52,232 bases of DNA, taken from assembly GCA_037176905.1 (NCBI GenBank), contig JBBBWG010029588.1, forward strand, positions 1 through 52,232, written 5' to 3'. Under the pieces are notes generated by a model. It ran no database searches. It was not told the DNA's origin and saw only the letters and a program-made list of their open reading frames with translations. This DNA comes from Azolla pinnata. Its lineage: Eukaryota; Streptophyta; Polypodiopsida; Salviniales; Salviniaceae. A program made the translations under genes and the position numbers. This document shows positions 33,717-45,600 of the stretch, one piece after another (the first letter of the stretch is position 1; every line of letters begins with the position of its first letter).

Positions 33717-36700
33717 TCAACTCTTGAGAAAGTGAGGAGACAAATATCTTGCCATGCCAAACCCATTGAAAGTATCACACCCAAACAGCTCCTGAAGTTT
33801 GCTGTCACACACTATCCGCCTCTTGTCAGAAGGATCCTATAAAACAAACACATTAAATTATGATCCAAGTGATTAACAACAATAGGAAAGAAACCCAGAC
33901 TTTTAACATGCATGCATTTAAGCTGGAATTTTTCACAAAGCTTTGCACCCGAGTATCTATGTGGTCGTTACCTTTGCTTGTACACACTTTTTCCCTCAGT
34001 TGCTTAATCTCACTAGTACCAAAATTATCATTGATCTTTCGATTTCAAGATATTCCACAGAATTGTGTACCAATGAATACTAGAATTCATCCTAGAAGTC
34101 TTTCATATTCTATATCATATGAAACTGCAGAAATGAATAGAAAGATTTTGCAGATGTCTAATATCCATTAGTCTTAGCATTCAAAGGCGTCTAGGAAGTT
34201 ATCTAATTTTTCTGTTGTGTAAACACTGCAATTTTAACTGCTAGTGCCAAGGGCTTTGTAATGGTCTATATGATGTTGATGATGTCGAGGGTCAGTCAGG
34301 TCAGGTAAATCAACAACCTATGATTATGATCAAAACTAGTCCTGTTCATCAAACCTGTAATTGATTTCCTTTTATGTAGTCCCACATGCGCTTGACCACT
34401 TCAGTTCTTGGAAGTTCACTTTCTCCAGTACCAAGAAAATTTATGAGCGCCTCAGAGAGCTGATTGGGGGCCATGAAGCGATTCAACTTACCTGACCCTC
34501 CTATATCACGATGAGCACCCTTCTCTGGTTTCACCCTTTTTGGCTTGGGCGCTTCCCCATCTGAACACATGATGGTTAGTTCTGATTCTTCAAGTTTCAC
34601 AATGGATAGCAGCAGAAATCGTGATCATATTTTGGTCATATTTTACCTCTCTGAGAGTCAACAAGAGGCCATATATGTTTGGATAACAGCTTATTCATCT
34701 GAAACATGTCAGTCGATTCACATCCAAGCAATCCACGTAAAGCATCATCACAGATTATTTTCCGCCTGTTTTCTGGATCTTGAAGGTTCTTTTCTCGAAT
34801 GTAGACCCAAAGAGATTTCACAACCTGAACCATTTTATAATGATCACTTTTACACAGAAATAAACACTTATCCATAGCCTTTCCAGATATATAATGGTTA
34901 TGTTCACTAGAAGTAAGTATGAATAGTAAACTTATAAAGATACCTGGATCCTGGATAATTCTCTCTCCCCTAAAATAGCTTGGAGCTCCTCAGAAAGTCC
35001 ACATGGTTTTACTAACCCACCTCCACTCCTCTTCTTCTTCTCTGGTGCCCTGGAATACAAATAATAAAGCTTGTAAATATGATTGAGCTTGAAATTGTAT
35101 TTTTAACCATTAAGAAGACAACTGGTAAGCTAACTGCTCCCCATACATGCAACTTTTCCCTGTAGTACAATATGAACATACCCGTGATATTATATGTTAC
35201 TATGCTTTTGTGCTTTGACAAACAAAACTAATAGATACTAAAAGTTCAAATTTCAACCAGCCATTATGCCAGCACAAATTGAACTTGTAGAATCATAATG
35301 AGGAGTACCAATCGGCTAAGACCACCTCTGAAGCAAGTACAATTCTGTACAACATTCACTGTAGTAAAATCTTTAATCACTATATTACATCTTTGGAAAG
35401 GGAAAGGATTTTTAAGTAGACAGGGCCCGCAGCCTTTTCTCTCACTAGCTGGCTCTGCCAATGCAAAGTCAAGCGTTTCCCACTCATATTACAAACATAC
35501 AGTAAAACTTCAAGTAATCCAGAAATAGCAGCTTTCTAAATCAAGAGTGCCGCACATCTAGTGCTAACACAACTCTTTGAATCTCAATTTTGAATTTTAA
35601 ATGCTAAAGGCCAACATTATAAACTGATCTCTAAGGCTGAGGTTATAAGCTAGGTTATATGCTAATGCTGACGAGCACATCTTGATGCTGGACCCTTATT
35701 TTTCTGGCCACAATAGCCACTGCTTTGTGCTCCCTTACCATCTTCTCGCTCACGAAACCTTGATGATTCTACTTGAGAGTTTTACATATCTGCAAACCAA
35801 CGCAACAAAGCATTGGACAATTATACACAAAAAGCTGGTTTTTTTTCCACATTGAGTGTGAAGATTAATAAACAATGTCATGACTTTCTCTTTCTCTGGT
35901 TTTAATTGTTCCATGGTTCACAAACATAGCCAGAGCATTTATGGTTCAAAGAAAAAGCACTGTACGTACATACATTTATATACACAAAGGCATGATTTTC
36001 TGTTTCTTTGAATCATCGATATTTTACAGAACTGGGGATTTACATGGTTCACAATAAGACAGAATTCATGCAGAAAAAATGGAATGCATGGAAAAATCTT
36101 ACTTCTTCTTGCTGCTAGTCGAAGGATTTCCCTGGAAGGCCGTAGAATGGGGATGATGCTCATCGTATTCTTCTTCAACGATGATCTGCACAGTGTCATC
36201 GATCTCTCCCACATGCGCGCCATGAGCTGCAAGGAGGAGGCCGTCATCTCTGCCCCGCAGGAAAGGCTGAGCATCTCTGAGATGTAGAAGCTGCTGCTGC
36301 TGTTGTTGTTGCTGAAGCTGAAGGTGTTGGAGCTGTTGGTAATGGCGTTGTTGTTGCTGCTGCTGCTGCTGCTGCTGATGGTGATACTGGTGATGGTGAT
36401 GGTAGTTGTGTTGCTGGAGCTGGAGGTAGAGCTCCACTTGCTCGCGGATGAAGGCTTTCTTCTCCGCCAGATCGATTCTGAAATCCTCCTCTAACTGTCT
36501 CCTGATCGCAGCGAAGGTTATGGTTCTCAGATCAGCTCTCTGCAGAACTTCTACAATCCTCCGCACGATTTGTTCGTCAGTAACAACCACCATCTTCTGC
36601 TTTCTGATTTCTTTCTTCTTCTTCTGGCTTTCCTTCTCTTCTGTCCGCCTGACAGTATTTCTTTCCGCTGGCCCTTCCAATTCCGTCTTGTTAATCCTGC

Positions 36701-36722
36701 TTCGTCCTCCTCTGTCTGCCAA
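33717..36722 (-). CDS. DEK_C and double SWIB/MDM2 domain protein
   Basis: Probable chromatin or transcription cofactor, as inferred for plant SWIB (BAF60b-like) proteins. Five exons: 36722-36103, 35049-34944, 34824-34647, 34560-34355 and 33836-33717; 409 residues. N-terminal basic stretch; DEK_C domain (about 48-100, VTDEQIVRRIVEVLQ); His-rich and two poly-Gln runs (about 116-125, 137-144) encoded by CTG/TTG-rich DNA on the + strand; SWIB 1 (about 219-300, CGLSEELQ to KHIWPLV) and SWIB 2 (about 326-409, FMAPNQLSEAL to SPHFLKS), each divided by one phase-0 intron at an equivalent place (after RIQ and after NQLQ), which supports an old domain duplication. A start at Met44 (36593, MVVVTDEQ) is an equally good alternative because homologues begin close to the DEK_C domain. 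Confidence 0.9.
36290..36395 (+). repeat. CTG/TTG repeat coding for poly-Gln
   Basis: Two runs of mixed CTG and TTG triplets on the + strand (CAG/CAA on the coding strand) in SWIB gene exon 1, followed by a GATGGT-type run encoding the His-rich segment. A class of repeat prone to length change. Confidence 0.9.
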
Positions 36723-38095
36723 AATTCGAGCAAGAGAAGAAAGCCTAGGTCTTGGCAGAAGAACTGCGGGATCTCGCCATGGCGTGGCCTGCGTGCGGTC
36801 TCTGTTCCAATTTTAGGGTTTCGATATTAGGGTTTCCACAGAAGAAATTGCAGCGAACAAGAAGAAGAAGAAGAAGAAGAAGAAGAAGAAATGGGGGCAA
36901 CAAATTGAAGAAAACAGCAGCAAAAAAATTTGGTTTTTTTTCCGGATTTCTTTTTATTTTGATGATGATAATGATGTTGATGATGGTGATGGTGATGATG
37001 GTGATGGTGGTGATGGTTTTGATGGTGATGATTGATGATGATGATGGTGGTAGTGATTGATGATGATGATGGTGATGGTGGTTGACACGATCAATGACGA
37101 TTAAATTCTGGAGCAGTTGCTTAGATTGCTGTTGACGAAAATTAAGCTTTGGAGCTGACGATGACACTTAAAACTTTGATGAGTTCATCTTGTTGCTGAT
37201 GATGATAGGATCGAAATTCGGAGCCACTTCTACTGTTGACGACGACGACGATGGTGATAGAACTCCAAAAGCAGTCGCGTACCACTAATGTTGTCGCTGT
37301 TGTCGTTGCTACTACAGTGACGAGAAGGATGTTGATGTTGATGTTGCTGTTGTTGATGATCAGACTCAGGCTGTTAGCGAAAAAAATTGTTGATGAGCTC
37401 AAGATGTCTGCAACCTCATGATACCAATAAACCAGGAAATACAAATCGTCATCGAGCTCCATATCTCTTCTCCTGTGTAGCTCGAATACCTTGAGAGGTG
37501 GATCTTGATACCCGTCTTTCTACTCTAGGAACAGCTGATCATCTCGAACCTCATTAGCAGTGCAATCGTTCCACGATGACAAGAGTGTGAAACGAGGTGC
37601 ACATACAGAGGAAAGCAGATCGTTTGTCTCATTGATCCTAGCTTTCGTTGTACTTGATTGGGTCATTGTAGATGCAGGGATTTTCATTTTTGCTCTCCGT
37701 TAAAGCTCAATCGCGGGTCAAAGCTCGGGCAGTCTCATCTACGTGAGTCAGCTCTTCTCCTGCGCATGGAAGATTTATGATTCATGAGTGAAGAAGGATG
37801 AAGGAATAAAATCACTCCCTCGGATCATCTGGACTCTGACGAAGTATGAAAATGCATAGCAAGATTGTCAGGCCTGCGAAGGAAAGCACTTCGCATTGAA
37901 TCATTCGGACAACAACATGTACACGCTATATATACAATACGGGATCGGGTCAGAGTTATAACAGGCCGAGGAGAAGATGCAGAGGAAAGCATCCGGTCAG
38001 ATAACCGATCTAATCGTCTGTTCTCTCTTCGATTTCATCCAATTCAGTCGAATGGTGCCAAGCAGGTCTTGGAGCCATCATCATCATCATCATCA
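36723..38095. other. intergenic, SWIB promoter region with trinucleotide repeats
   Basis: Holds a run of AGA (36860-36890) and a long GATGATGGT-type tract (36958-37080). The rest has no recognised gene. It contains the SWIB 5' flank and the 3' flank of the glutaredoxin-like gene. Confidence 0.6.
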
Positions 38096-39406
38096 TCATT
38101 CTCGAACTAGGAGCGCCTCGATCATGCCTTGCTTGGCCATGCTCATGATCTCCTCCATGCCACCAATGTACCTGCCCTTGACAAAGAGCCTCGGCACCGT
38201 CACCACCCTCCCCAGGAGCTCCCTCAGCTCGTTCCTGTACTCGAGGTGCAGGGACACATCCCGCTCTTCCAGCACCACCGCGGCTCGCAGTCGGGCGACA
38301 GAGCCCTCGATCACAGTCTTCGCTCTGGCGCAATCCTCGTATGTCTTCCTGATCCCCTTCAGGCTCGTCGTGTACAAGACGAGCTTGCCCTCGCCTCCTG
38401 GTGGGCAGATGGGCTCAAACTTGTCAACATCGAGCCAACGATCTGACGATCCGTCTTCGCCGCTGCTCCGATCCTCGGGCCGATCGGATTCGAGCGGGGC
38501 TCTGTTATAGGCCAGCCGATCCGCTGCAGCAACCGAATTCCCTACCAGATTCCCCTTCGCCCCGCGATCTGCACGAGCCTTACCATCGTAGGACCCCAGG
38601 AATTCCACATCGAACTCGTCGTTCTTCTCCGTCGTTGGGATGATCCTGGGCAGCTTCTTGTCTGCTACTGCTAGGCCAGAACTCCTGGCATGGCTGTTTG
38701 TGACACCCTTCTTGTACGCGCTGCCGCCGAGCTTTCCATCTACCTTAGGCGCGGCACCGGCCTTCTTCGATCCAGCATGCTCGATGCTGTGTGGCTCATC
38801 GTGGAATCCGATCGCCGCATCGAGCTCCTCGAGCGTGTGGATGGGCATCGATCCGTCGATCAAACCCTTGCCACCGTGCCTTCTCCTCCGCGCAGCTCGA
38901 TTCCCCGCCGCCGTCGAAGGGCCCTTGATCTCTTCTTTACCATCACCATCACCATCACCATCACCATCTCCATCTCCATCTCCATCTCCAACTCCATCTC
39001 CATCATCCAAGCCCTGCATCACTTCGTGGATGTCGATGGCATCATCCGATCGCGGCGGCGGCGGCGGCGACGGATCGGCGGCGTTCTGGCGAGGCTTGAG
39101 ATCCTGCAGCATGTGAGAGACCTCGTGCCAGGATCGAGGGCCGCGAGCCTCGGCGGGATCGAGCCGATCCAGCCCCGAGAAGAGCACGGAATTAGGGTAA
39201 TTCCTGGCGCCCTCTTTGGCCGCCGCCGCCGCCGCTTGTTGTGAGGATGGAGGAGTCTTGTTGATGGAGGAGAGCGCCACCAGGTGGTCCAGCTCTTCCA
39301 GGAGCAGGAGCGGGGAGGAAGGGTTAGGGTTCCTTGTCTTGCTGCTGGCTATGGCGGAGGCAGAGCTCGGCTGCAGGGCCTGGTCTGTGGAGGAGGCGCA
39401 GCCCAT
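38096..39406 (-). CDS. glutaredoxin-like domain protein with N-myristoylation signal
   Basis: Single exon, 436 residues. The N-terminus MGCASS is a strong dual myristoylation (Gly2) and palmitoylation (Cys3) signal, so plasma-membrane attachment is likely. A long low-complexity middle includes an Asp-Gly run encoded by CATCAC/CCATCT repeats. The C-terminal glutaredoxin-like domain (about 340-430) has LYTTSLKGIRKTYEDC with only one cysteine (Cys359), and TVPRLFVKGRYIGG (403-416), as in the plant At5g39865/At3g57070 group that lacks CPYC. Related proteins usually continue with a Cys-rich (CxxC repeat) tail; here the frame stops right after the domain, within a CAT/ATG repeat. Redox activity is therefore doubtful, and a role in glutathione or metal binding or as a scaffold is equally possible. 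Confidence 0.9.
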   Translation of the reverse strand: MGCASSTDQALQPSSASAIASSKTRNPNPSSPLLLLEELDHLVALSSINKTPPSSQQAAAAAAKEGARNYPNSVLFSGLDRLDPAEARGPRSWHEVSHMLQDLKPRQNAADPSPPPPPRSDDAIDIHEVMQGLDDGDGVGDGDGDGDGDGDGDGDGKEEIKGPSTAAGNRAARRRRHGGKGLIDGSMPIHTLEELDAAIGFHDEPHSIEHAGSKKAGAAPKVDGKLGGSAYKKGVTNSHARSSGLAVADKKLPRIIPTTEKNDEFDVEFLGSYDGKARADRGAKGNLVGNSVAAADRLAYNRAPLESDRPEDRSSGEDGSSDRWLDVDKFEPICPPGGEGKLVLYTTSLKGIRKTYEDCARAKTVIEGSVARLRAAVVLEERDVSLHLEYRNELRELLGRVVTVPRLFVKGRYIGGMEEIMSMAKQGMIEALLVRE

Positions 39407-40324
39407 AGCTGACTGAGGCAGGAGAGAATTCCTGGCTATGGCGGAGCGGCCAACTGTGTGGTGCTAGATCCATGGAAGATCGGTCAATATACATACAAGG
39501 CAAGACAAGACAAGACAGAACTTGTGGGCATTCCATTGGGACCAACGTTTGCTTCGGTTGGGCGCCCGGACATTTCGAGCCCCGACTTCTGGGATCAGAT
39601 CTCTTCTCTTCTATTTTACGAGCTTTCATCGGGCGTGAAGACCAGAACCCGAAAAAAAAAAAACAAAAACAATACCGGTATGGTGCTCTCGAAACGATCT
39701 GCGAAAGAGAATCTCCGCCCCGCCGTTACGGGGAAGGCGCGCGGATCGGCGCTTGTTCAGGAACACAAACGGGTTTCGCACCGAGGATACGGGGAGCCTG
39801 TAGATTCGTCTGCTGGGGAAAGAGGCCTGTACATACATCCGCCCGTTCCACCTTGTCGATCTCCGACTGAATTCTCCGAAACGTTTCGAGCGAGTCTACG
39901 ACCTCTTTGAATCGCATTCTCGGCAATGTGCAGATTCCTGGCAGTTGCTGGCACCCATCCTTCTCGTCGGGTGTTCCTGGGAATTCATCCCCGAAACCTG
40001 TTTCTTTCGTCCGTTGCACTACAGCCGTTCATTCGGACTTGTACAAAGTCCATGCCATGTGGGCTCAGGTGGCAACTTCCAGTTCTGCTGTAGTTTTCAA
40101 ATGATGTAAAGTTTTGCTGCATTGATTCGGCTCAAAGCTTCGGCTCCATTCTGCTGCGCATAAACGCCTCATCTACTGAGCCAGGTCGATCGATCATCCA
40201 CCGCGCATATCCTTTTCTGCCATCGATGAAAAGGTCCGAGTCCTCGAGGACACATAACCCACTTGCTTCAGCACCTCTCGGATGCCTTTGTTGCATCGAG
40301 CCTCCCCGTATTACATGCATAGAA

Positions 40325-40556
40325 CGTGACATTCGCAAGCTTCCCGTTTTGCAAGCACGAACGTAAGTTTGCAGACGTTTGCGACTGTTGTGCGTGCTTT
40401 TTTTTTTCTTCTTTTTCTGAGAAAACAAACCCCGACGGTTTTCCTTTCTTTCAGAAAAATTAATTCACATTCCTTAGAATGTAAATATTTTCAATTAAAT
40501 CTACCATTCTTCTGGTCCGAAGCATACGGTTGGCGATTTATCAAACCTCGAATGCT
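40325..40556 (+). repeat. dispersed repeat, copy 2
   Basis: Related to 1461-1668 in the same orientation, about 39 kb away; see copy 1. Differences include a longer T run and point changes, so the copies are old. Confidence 0.7.
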
Positions 40557-40621
40557 CGAATCATTCGCGATTGCGTTTGCAACTTGCAAAAGCATGGTTC
40601 ATCAGGTGATTACATGCCAAA

Positions 40622-40847
40622 CACATACATACATGCACATGCCACAGACACATGCATGCATACATGCACATGCCACACATACATACATACATACATACAC
40701 ATACATACATACATACATACAAACACACACACACACATACATACATACATACATACATACATACATACATACATACATACATACATACATACATACATAC
40801 ATACATGCATGCACACATGCATGCACACACACATACATACATACATA
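40622..40847 (+). repeat. CATA/CACA microsatellite
   Basis: A long ACAT tetranucleotide tract with CA and CATGCA interruptions. It produces long Tyr-Ile-His-Thr frames on one strand and Met-Tyr-Val-Cys frames on the other, which are not genes. Confidence 0.95.
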
Positions 40848-40999
40848 TTTCCATTGTGTCTCATTCTTCTGTTACCAGTAGTGCTAGTGGTAAAATGGTA
40901 TCACGCAGGCTGCAGCTCCTCATCCTCAGGATCGCTCTCCTTTGAAGGGGGATTCCTCCTCTGCGGAGATTTGGTGGAAATCAGAGGTAAGTCTCCATC

Positions 41000-41046
<47 letters not shown>

Positions 41047-42605
41047 GTTATCATCTCTTGTTGTACCTCTCAAGGCTTGCAGCCGTTTACCTTTGCTGCC
41101 AAGCTGCTCCCAAGAAACGCGTTGTCGAAGATTTGGTCTCTTTTACCTCCTCTCCTCAGAAGAGGAAGGAACATCGGGTGATCTATATGTGCTCTTGCTG
41201 CGGCTGCATTCTCTTTTGTGTACGTGGAGAACACGTATTTTTGTGCATGTTATCCTCTCATTTTGCTGGCAATGGTTTCTGCTTCTTTTCCACACCCAAT
41301 TTAAACTCAGAAATCTCACAAGAGCCGAATCTTTGTTATTTCCTACCAATTTGAACTGTGGAATCTCACTGGAGCTGAATATCTCTTATTCCCTATTGGT
41401 ACAATATTTTGAGGAATCACGTAAATTGACGATGCCAAGCACTATAGGTGTGGAAGATTGTACGAGGATCATTATAATTGGCAGTAACTGAAAAGCGTAA
41501 AAAAATTGAAAATAGTTGGTAATGTTAGTATTGAATTGAGAGGGAACTTCCCATGATCATCAATAGCATCCTTGTTCATAGATTCAAGTTTAATTTATCT
41601 TCCATCAAAAAAAGTAAATTAATTTGATCATGCTTAGATAATTATAATGATAATCCCCAGCTTGAGAGGACAACGTGGTGCAAGAAAAGGATCATCATAA
41701 GTTGCAATAAGAAAATAGGTCACCCTCTATAAAGTTTGACGACTTCTACACACCAAAGCAGGGGGATGCATTGGCAATGCGCTCTACCGAAATGGCTGTT
41801 TCCACCGTTCTCTTTCCACAACTGAGTGAAAGGAATGATTAAGCTGGGAAGCTGCGATTCATACTTGGAATCCTCTAAATGTAGCTAGTGCTATGTATTT
41901 TGATCACCAAATTTAGTGAAACTTTAACTAACAGAAAGAACTTATTTCGTGGAAAAAAAGTTATGTCCTTAAATCGTTTCACTATTCAAGCTGAGTATAT
42001 TGGGGCACGCATATCACATGCATACTATCTTGTCTACATCTTGAAGATGAGTCAAACGAAAGTATGCTTTCTTCATGAATAGACTGATGAGTTTTATCCT
42101 TCTTTCATCCTCAAACGTGTTCTTATAGAAATTTCTTGACGCATGGGCTAACAAGAGGCAATGTACATGCATATTAGCGAGAATTACCGATGATCCTACA
42201 GTCCAAACACACTTTGCTGAAAACCGCTGTGTGAAACCTCCTGTTTTATGTTTGATTACCTTTTTTTCTTTGGAGTTCCTTATTGCCCCAGATTCGTCTT
42301 AGTTCTACACGTTATTCAATGCTCAGACAACTCATGTTCTTTTCTAATATTGAAAGAAAATTAATGAGAATGTTGTTCTAGGTACATGTGTATTAGGATT
42401 ATGGACAATGTCGTTGACGAGCTATTGCATTATGAGCATCAAGTTCTTAACCAGTTCATTTATTTTCGTCAATGGTGTCTATGTATTGGAGGGGTTATTG
42501 TTTATTTTTTATATCTGTTGTGCAGATGCAGGGCAAAAATTAGGTAGACTTGACAAAAGTGTGGAGGGGTTACTGTCTGTTCAAGCAATTCTGTAAAATT
42601 CTGCG

Positions 42606-45600
42606 ATGTCAAAAACCCTTCATGAGGATCAAAAAAATATCCCAGGAAAAGCAAGTCCTCAAGATGTCTTTATTTCATCAAAAAGAAGAAACTGCTTTTG
42701 GCGATTGAAGAAGCCAAAAGTAGGTGAACAAACTGCTGTTTCTGGAAAACAACATGGGCAGAAGATTGAGAAGGATGTAATAGACACGGATGTTCTAGAA
42801 ACAGTAATTTTGACTGGTCCGCTTGCGAAGGGCAGGAGAACACTGAAGGAGTCTAACGAAAATGCAGTAACCCTTCCTGCAAGGTTGTCAACAAAAATGT
42901 TCAAATGGGGAACAGCATGTTTGAAATTAAGTGACATTGTTGCTGTAAGTTACTTGTTATTTGCTGCAATAAGTGTACCAGTAATGAGGTTGATAGTCCT
43001 GTGTAATAGGAAGCATGGGTCAGCGTACAATAGTGCAACGTATATTAGTTCTGGTTGGAGAAGGGCTTTTATTTCGTCTTTGGCTTCCATAAACCTGGGT
43101 TTGAGGTGGTTGATCGCTTTGTCTTTCTTGTAGAATTTTACAGCTCATCTTTCGTCCATTTACAGCCTTTATGGTTCTACTTGTTGACCACCCATTCTTA
43201 TATTGTTAGTTATATGTTTGGAACTAGAAAGTTAGAAAGTAGTTCCTGTGGAACTTATGGTTTGAGTTATGACTAATTGTAAATGGACTGTTACCATCTG
43301 GTATTCTCTTGTGTTCACGCACATCATGCATATATATATATATATATTGATTGATTGATTGATTGAGAGTTGGTTTCAGGTTTCTTACAATGATGGTTCC
43401 TGTCAATTCACTGTCCACTCATTCCCTATTTTAAAGTCACTCTGGTCATATAAGAGGAAATTACGAAAACAAAAAGATCTCCACTTTTTGGCTCAAGACG
43501 CTGATGAGGCTTCAAAGTGGATTGAGGGTTTTGAATCTCAGCAGTGTTTCATTAACCATACACCAGTTCCACCAGAATCAAAGAGGCAGAGCTCCAGAAT
43601 TGATACCCATGATTCACCACCCCGTTCTCATGCTGCACGTGTCATGCTTGTTATCATTAATCCTCGTTCTGGCCATGGCCGTGCTCGAAAAGTTTTCAGT
43701 TCTGAAGTAGAGCCAATATTAAAGGTGTGTTAGTTGCATGATTGCATCCTTTTACTCAGTCAAGATGTTATGGAAAATGTTTAAGATTCTTATTTTTTAT
43801 ATTTCGTTTAAATTGTTTTGAATTTTCCTGCAGCTCGCAGGGATTAACCTAAATGTAGTAGAAACCACTGGTCCACATCATGCGCAAAAGTTGGCTGCCA
43901 ATATTGATTTTTCTACTTGTGCGAATGGTATGTGCATATAAACCACACCGTGATCATATTTATGCATGAAAACTCTTAAAATGTCGTTAAAATAAAGTAA
44001 CATCACTTAAATAGGCATATTACATAAATGGCTATAGTGGATCTGACCCCAGACAATGTTGCTTGCATGGTTAAATCTGTAGATGTGAGAGAATGCTGTC
44101 AGATTAGGCTATAAAAGGCTATGGTGAATCTGACCCTAAAGTTGTACATGTGAGAGAATTCTATCAGATTATGCTGTAAGGATGCCAATTCAATAATAGA
44201 GACTCAGCTGAATTTAAACACACATTGGATGTATAGATAAGAAAATTGAGACTAAAAGAAGCAGCATGAAAGTAAGAGAAATGCTGCTGATTTCAGTATT
44301 TTTTGCTGTTGACATCTTCAATTGTTTATATAGGTCCTTTTTCTTAAATTTAAATATTCAATTTAGTACATTTTGCCTCTACTAATTTATCTGTGATCTT
44401 TGATTTTTTTTGGGATCTGCGACTAAAACGTGAAGGCATTATATGTGTTGGTGGTGATGGCATTGTGAATGAGGTATATAACGTGAAAGTTCCACCCTTC
44501 AGGATCTTGCATTGCGTTTATATTAACCATCACCCTTAGGTAACATTCTATCATATTTCTAATAAAGAAGGTATGTTAGGTGGTAAATGGGCTGCTAAGC
44601 AGAGAGCACAATGAGAAGCAGTTCAAGGAAATTCCTATTGGCGTTATACCTGCAGGGTCAGACAATTCACTTTGCTGGTCAGTGATGGGTGTCCGTGATC
44701 CTTCAAGTGCTGCACTTGCAATTGTGAAGGTACATACAGCAAGTATAAAGGAATGCAGGGCATGGGTAACCCATAACCAAAAGAAACCTAGTTTGATTTA
44801 TATATGGTTTCTACATTTGTGCTTGCACATTTCACATACATTAGCAAACATAACCCATTTATTAGTCATTGCACATAGTCATGAAGCAATATAATTGAAC
44901 TGATGGTGTTATAGATCCTTTTAGTAGGATGTCTATTTCGTTGAAAATATCATTTGAGGCAATGCTGTGAAATCCTGATGTATGATTCGTACTAGAAATT
45001 TTCAGGTCCTGATTACATTTACATGAATGATGTTGGAGAATTAGGACATCTGACATTAAAAACGAGAATACACAAACAGTGCAAGTATATTTGCAAAGTG
45101 TTGCAAAATATCTTTCTTCAATACCTTCTATTTTAACAACACCTGTGAGTCTAGCCCATTGTATTGTTGAAATTTCTACGACATGGTGCCTCCTTTGTGA
45201 TACAGCGAACCATTTTGTGTATGGTGTCCTATTTTCACTTTCATTTGTATGTGTCCCCTTAGTGCTGGTGTCAACTATCACTTATTATGCTGTAATTTCA
45301 GGACACAACAGACCACTAAAAAGTTATTTCTTAATTGAGGAAGCGCAATCTGGTAGACAGTGACATTTCTTGTAAATGTAGGGAGCGTTCAACAATTCAC
45401 TGATGCTCATAAGTAAATTATGAAAAGTTATCGAATGGAGGGAAATTTCTTGTACAGGCAGTTATGGTTGATGAGCCACTGATAATTCTAGAAACAGCTA
45501 ATACACCCATATAGTGTTAACAGTCCACAGCTAATGCACTTGTAGTGTAATATAATAAGGCAACAGGAAATATGCTCATAGTATAGAATAACAAGTGACA

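Larger units (their letters stand above)
39407..42605. other. intergenic and probable LCBK1 5' UTR region
   Basis: The left part holds dispersed repeat copy 2 and a CATA microsatellite. A possible noncoding LCBK1 exon ends at 40986 before GTAAGTCT, directly left of an ATC run (40998-41046). A second noncoding piece may begin after TTGTGCAG at about 42525 and run into the first coding exon. No transcript data support these. Confidence 0.45.

Noticed and set aside
40875..40915. tRNA-like A-box (TAGTGGTAAAATGGTATC)
   Set aside because: No T-arm B-box or matching acceptor stem nearby.
40530..41354. 274-codon frame with Thr-Tyr-Ile-His repeats
   Set aside because: Translation of the CATA microsatellite and the ATC run.
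41765..41800. Minus-strand GGTAGAGCGCATTGCC resembling a tRNA D-arm and anticodon region
   Set aside because: The stem does not pair over five bases and there is no GGTTCGA-type T-arm; at most a relic.
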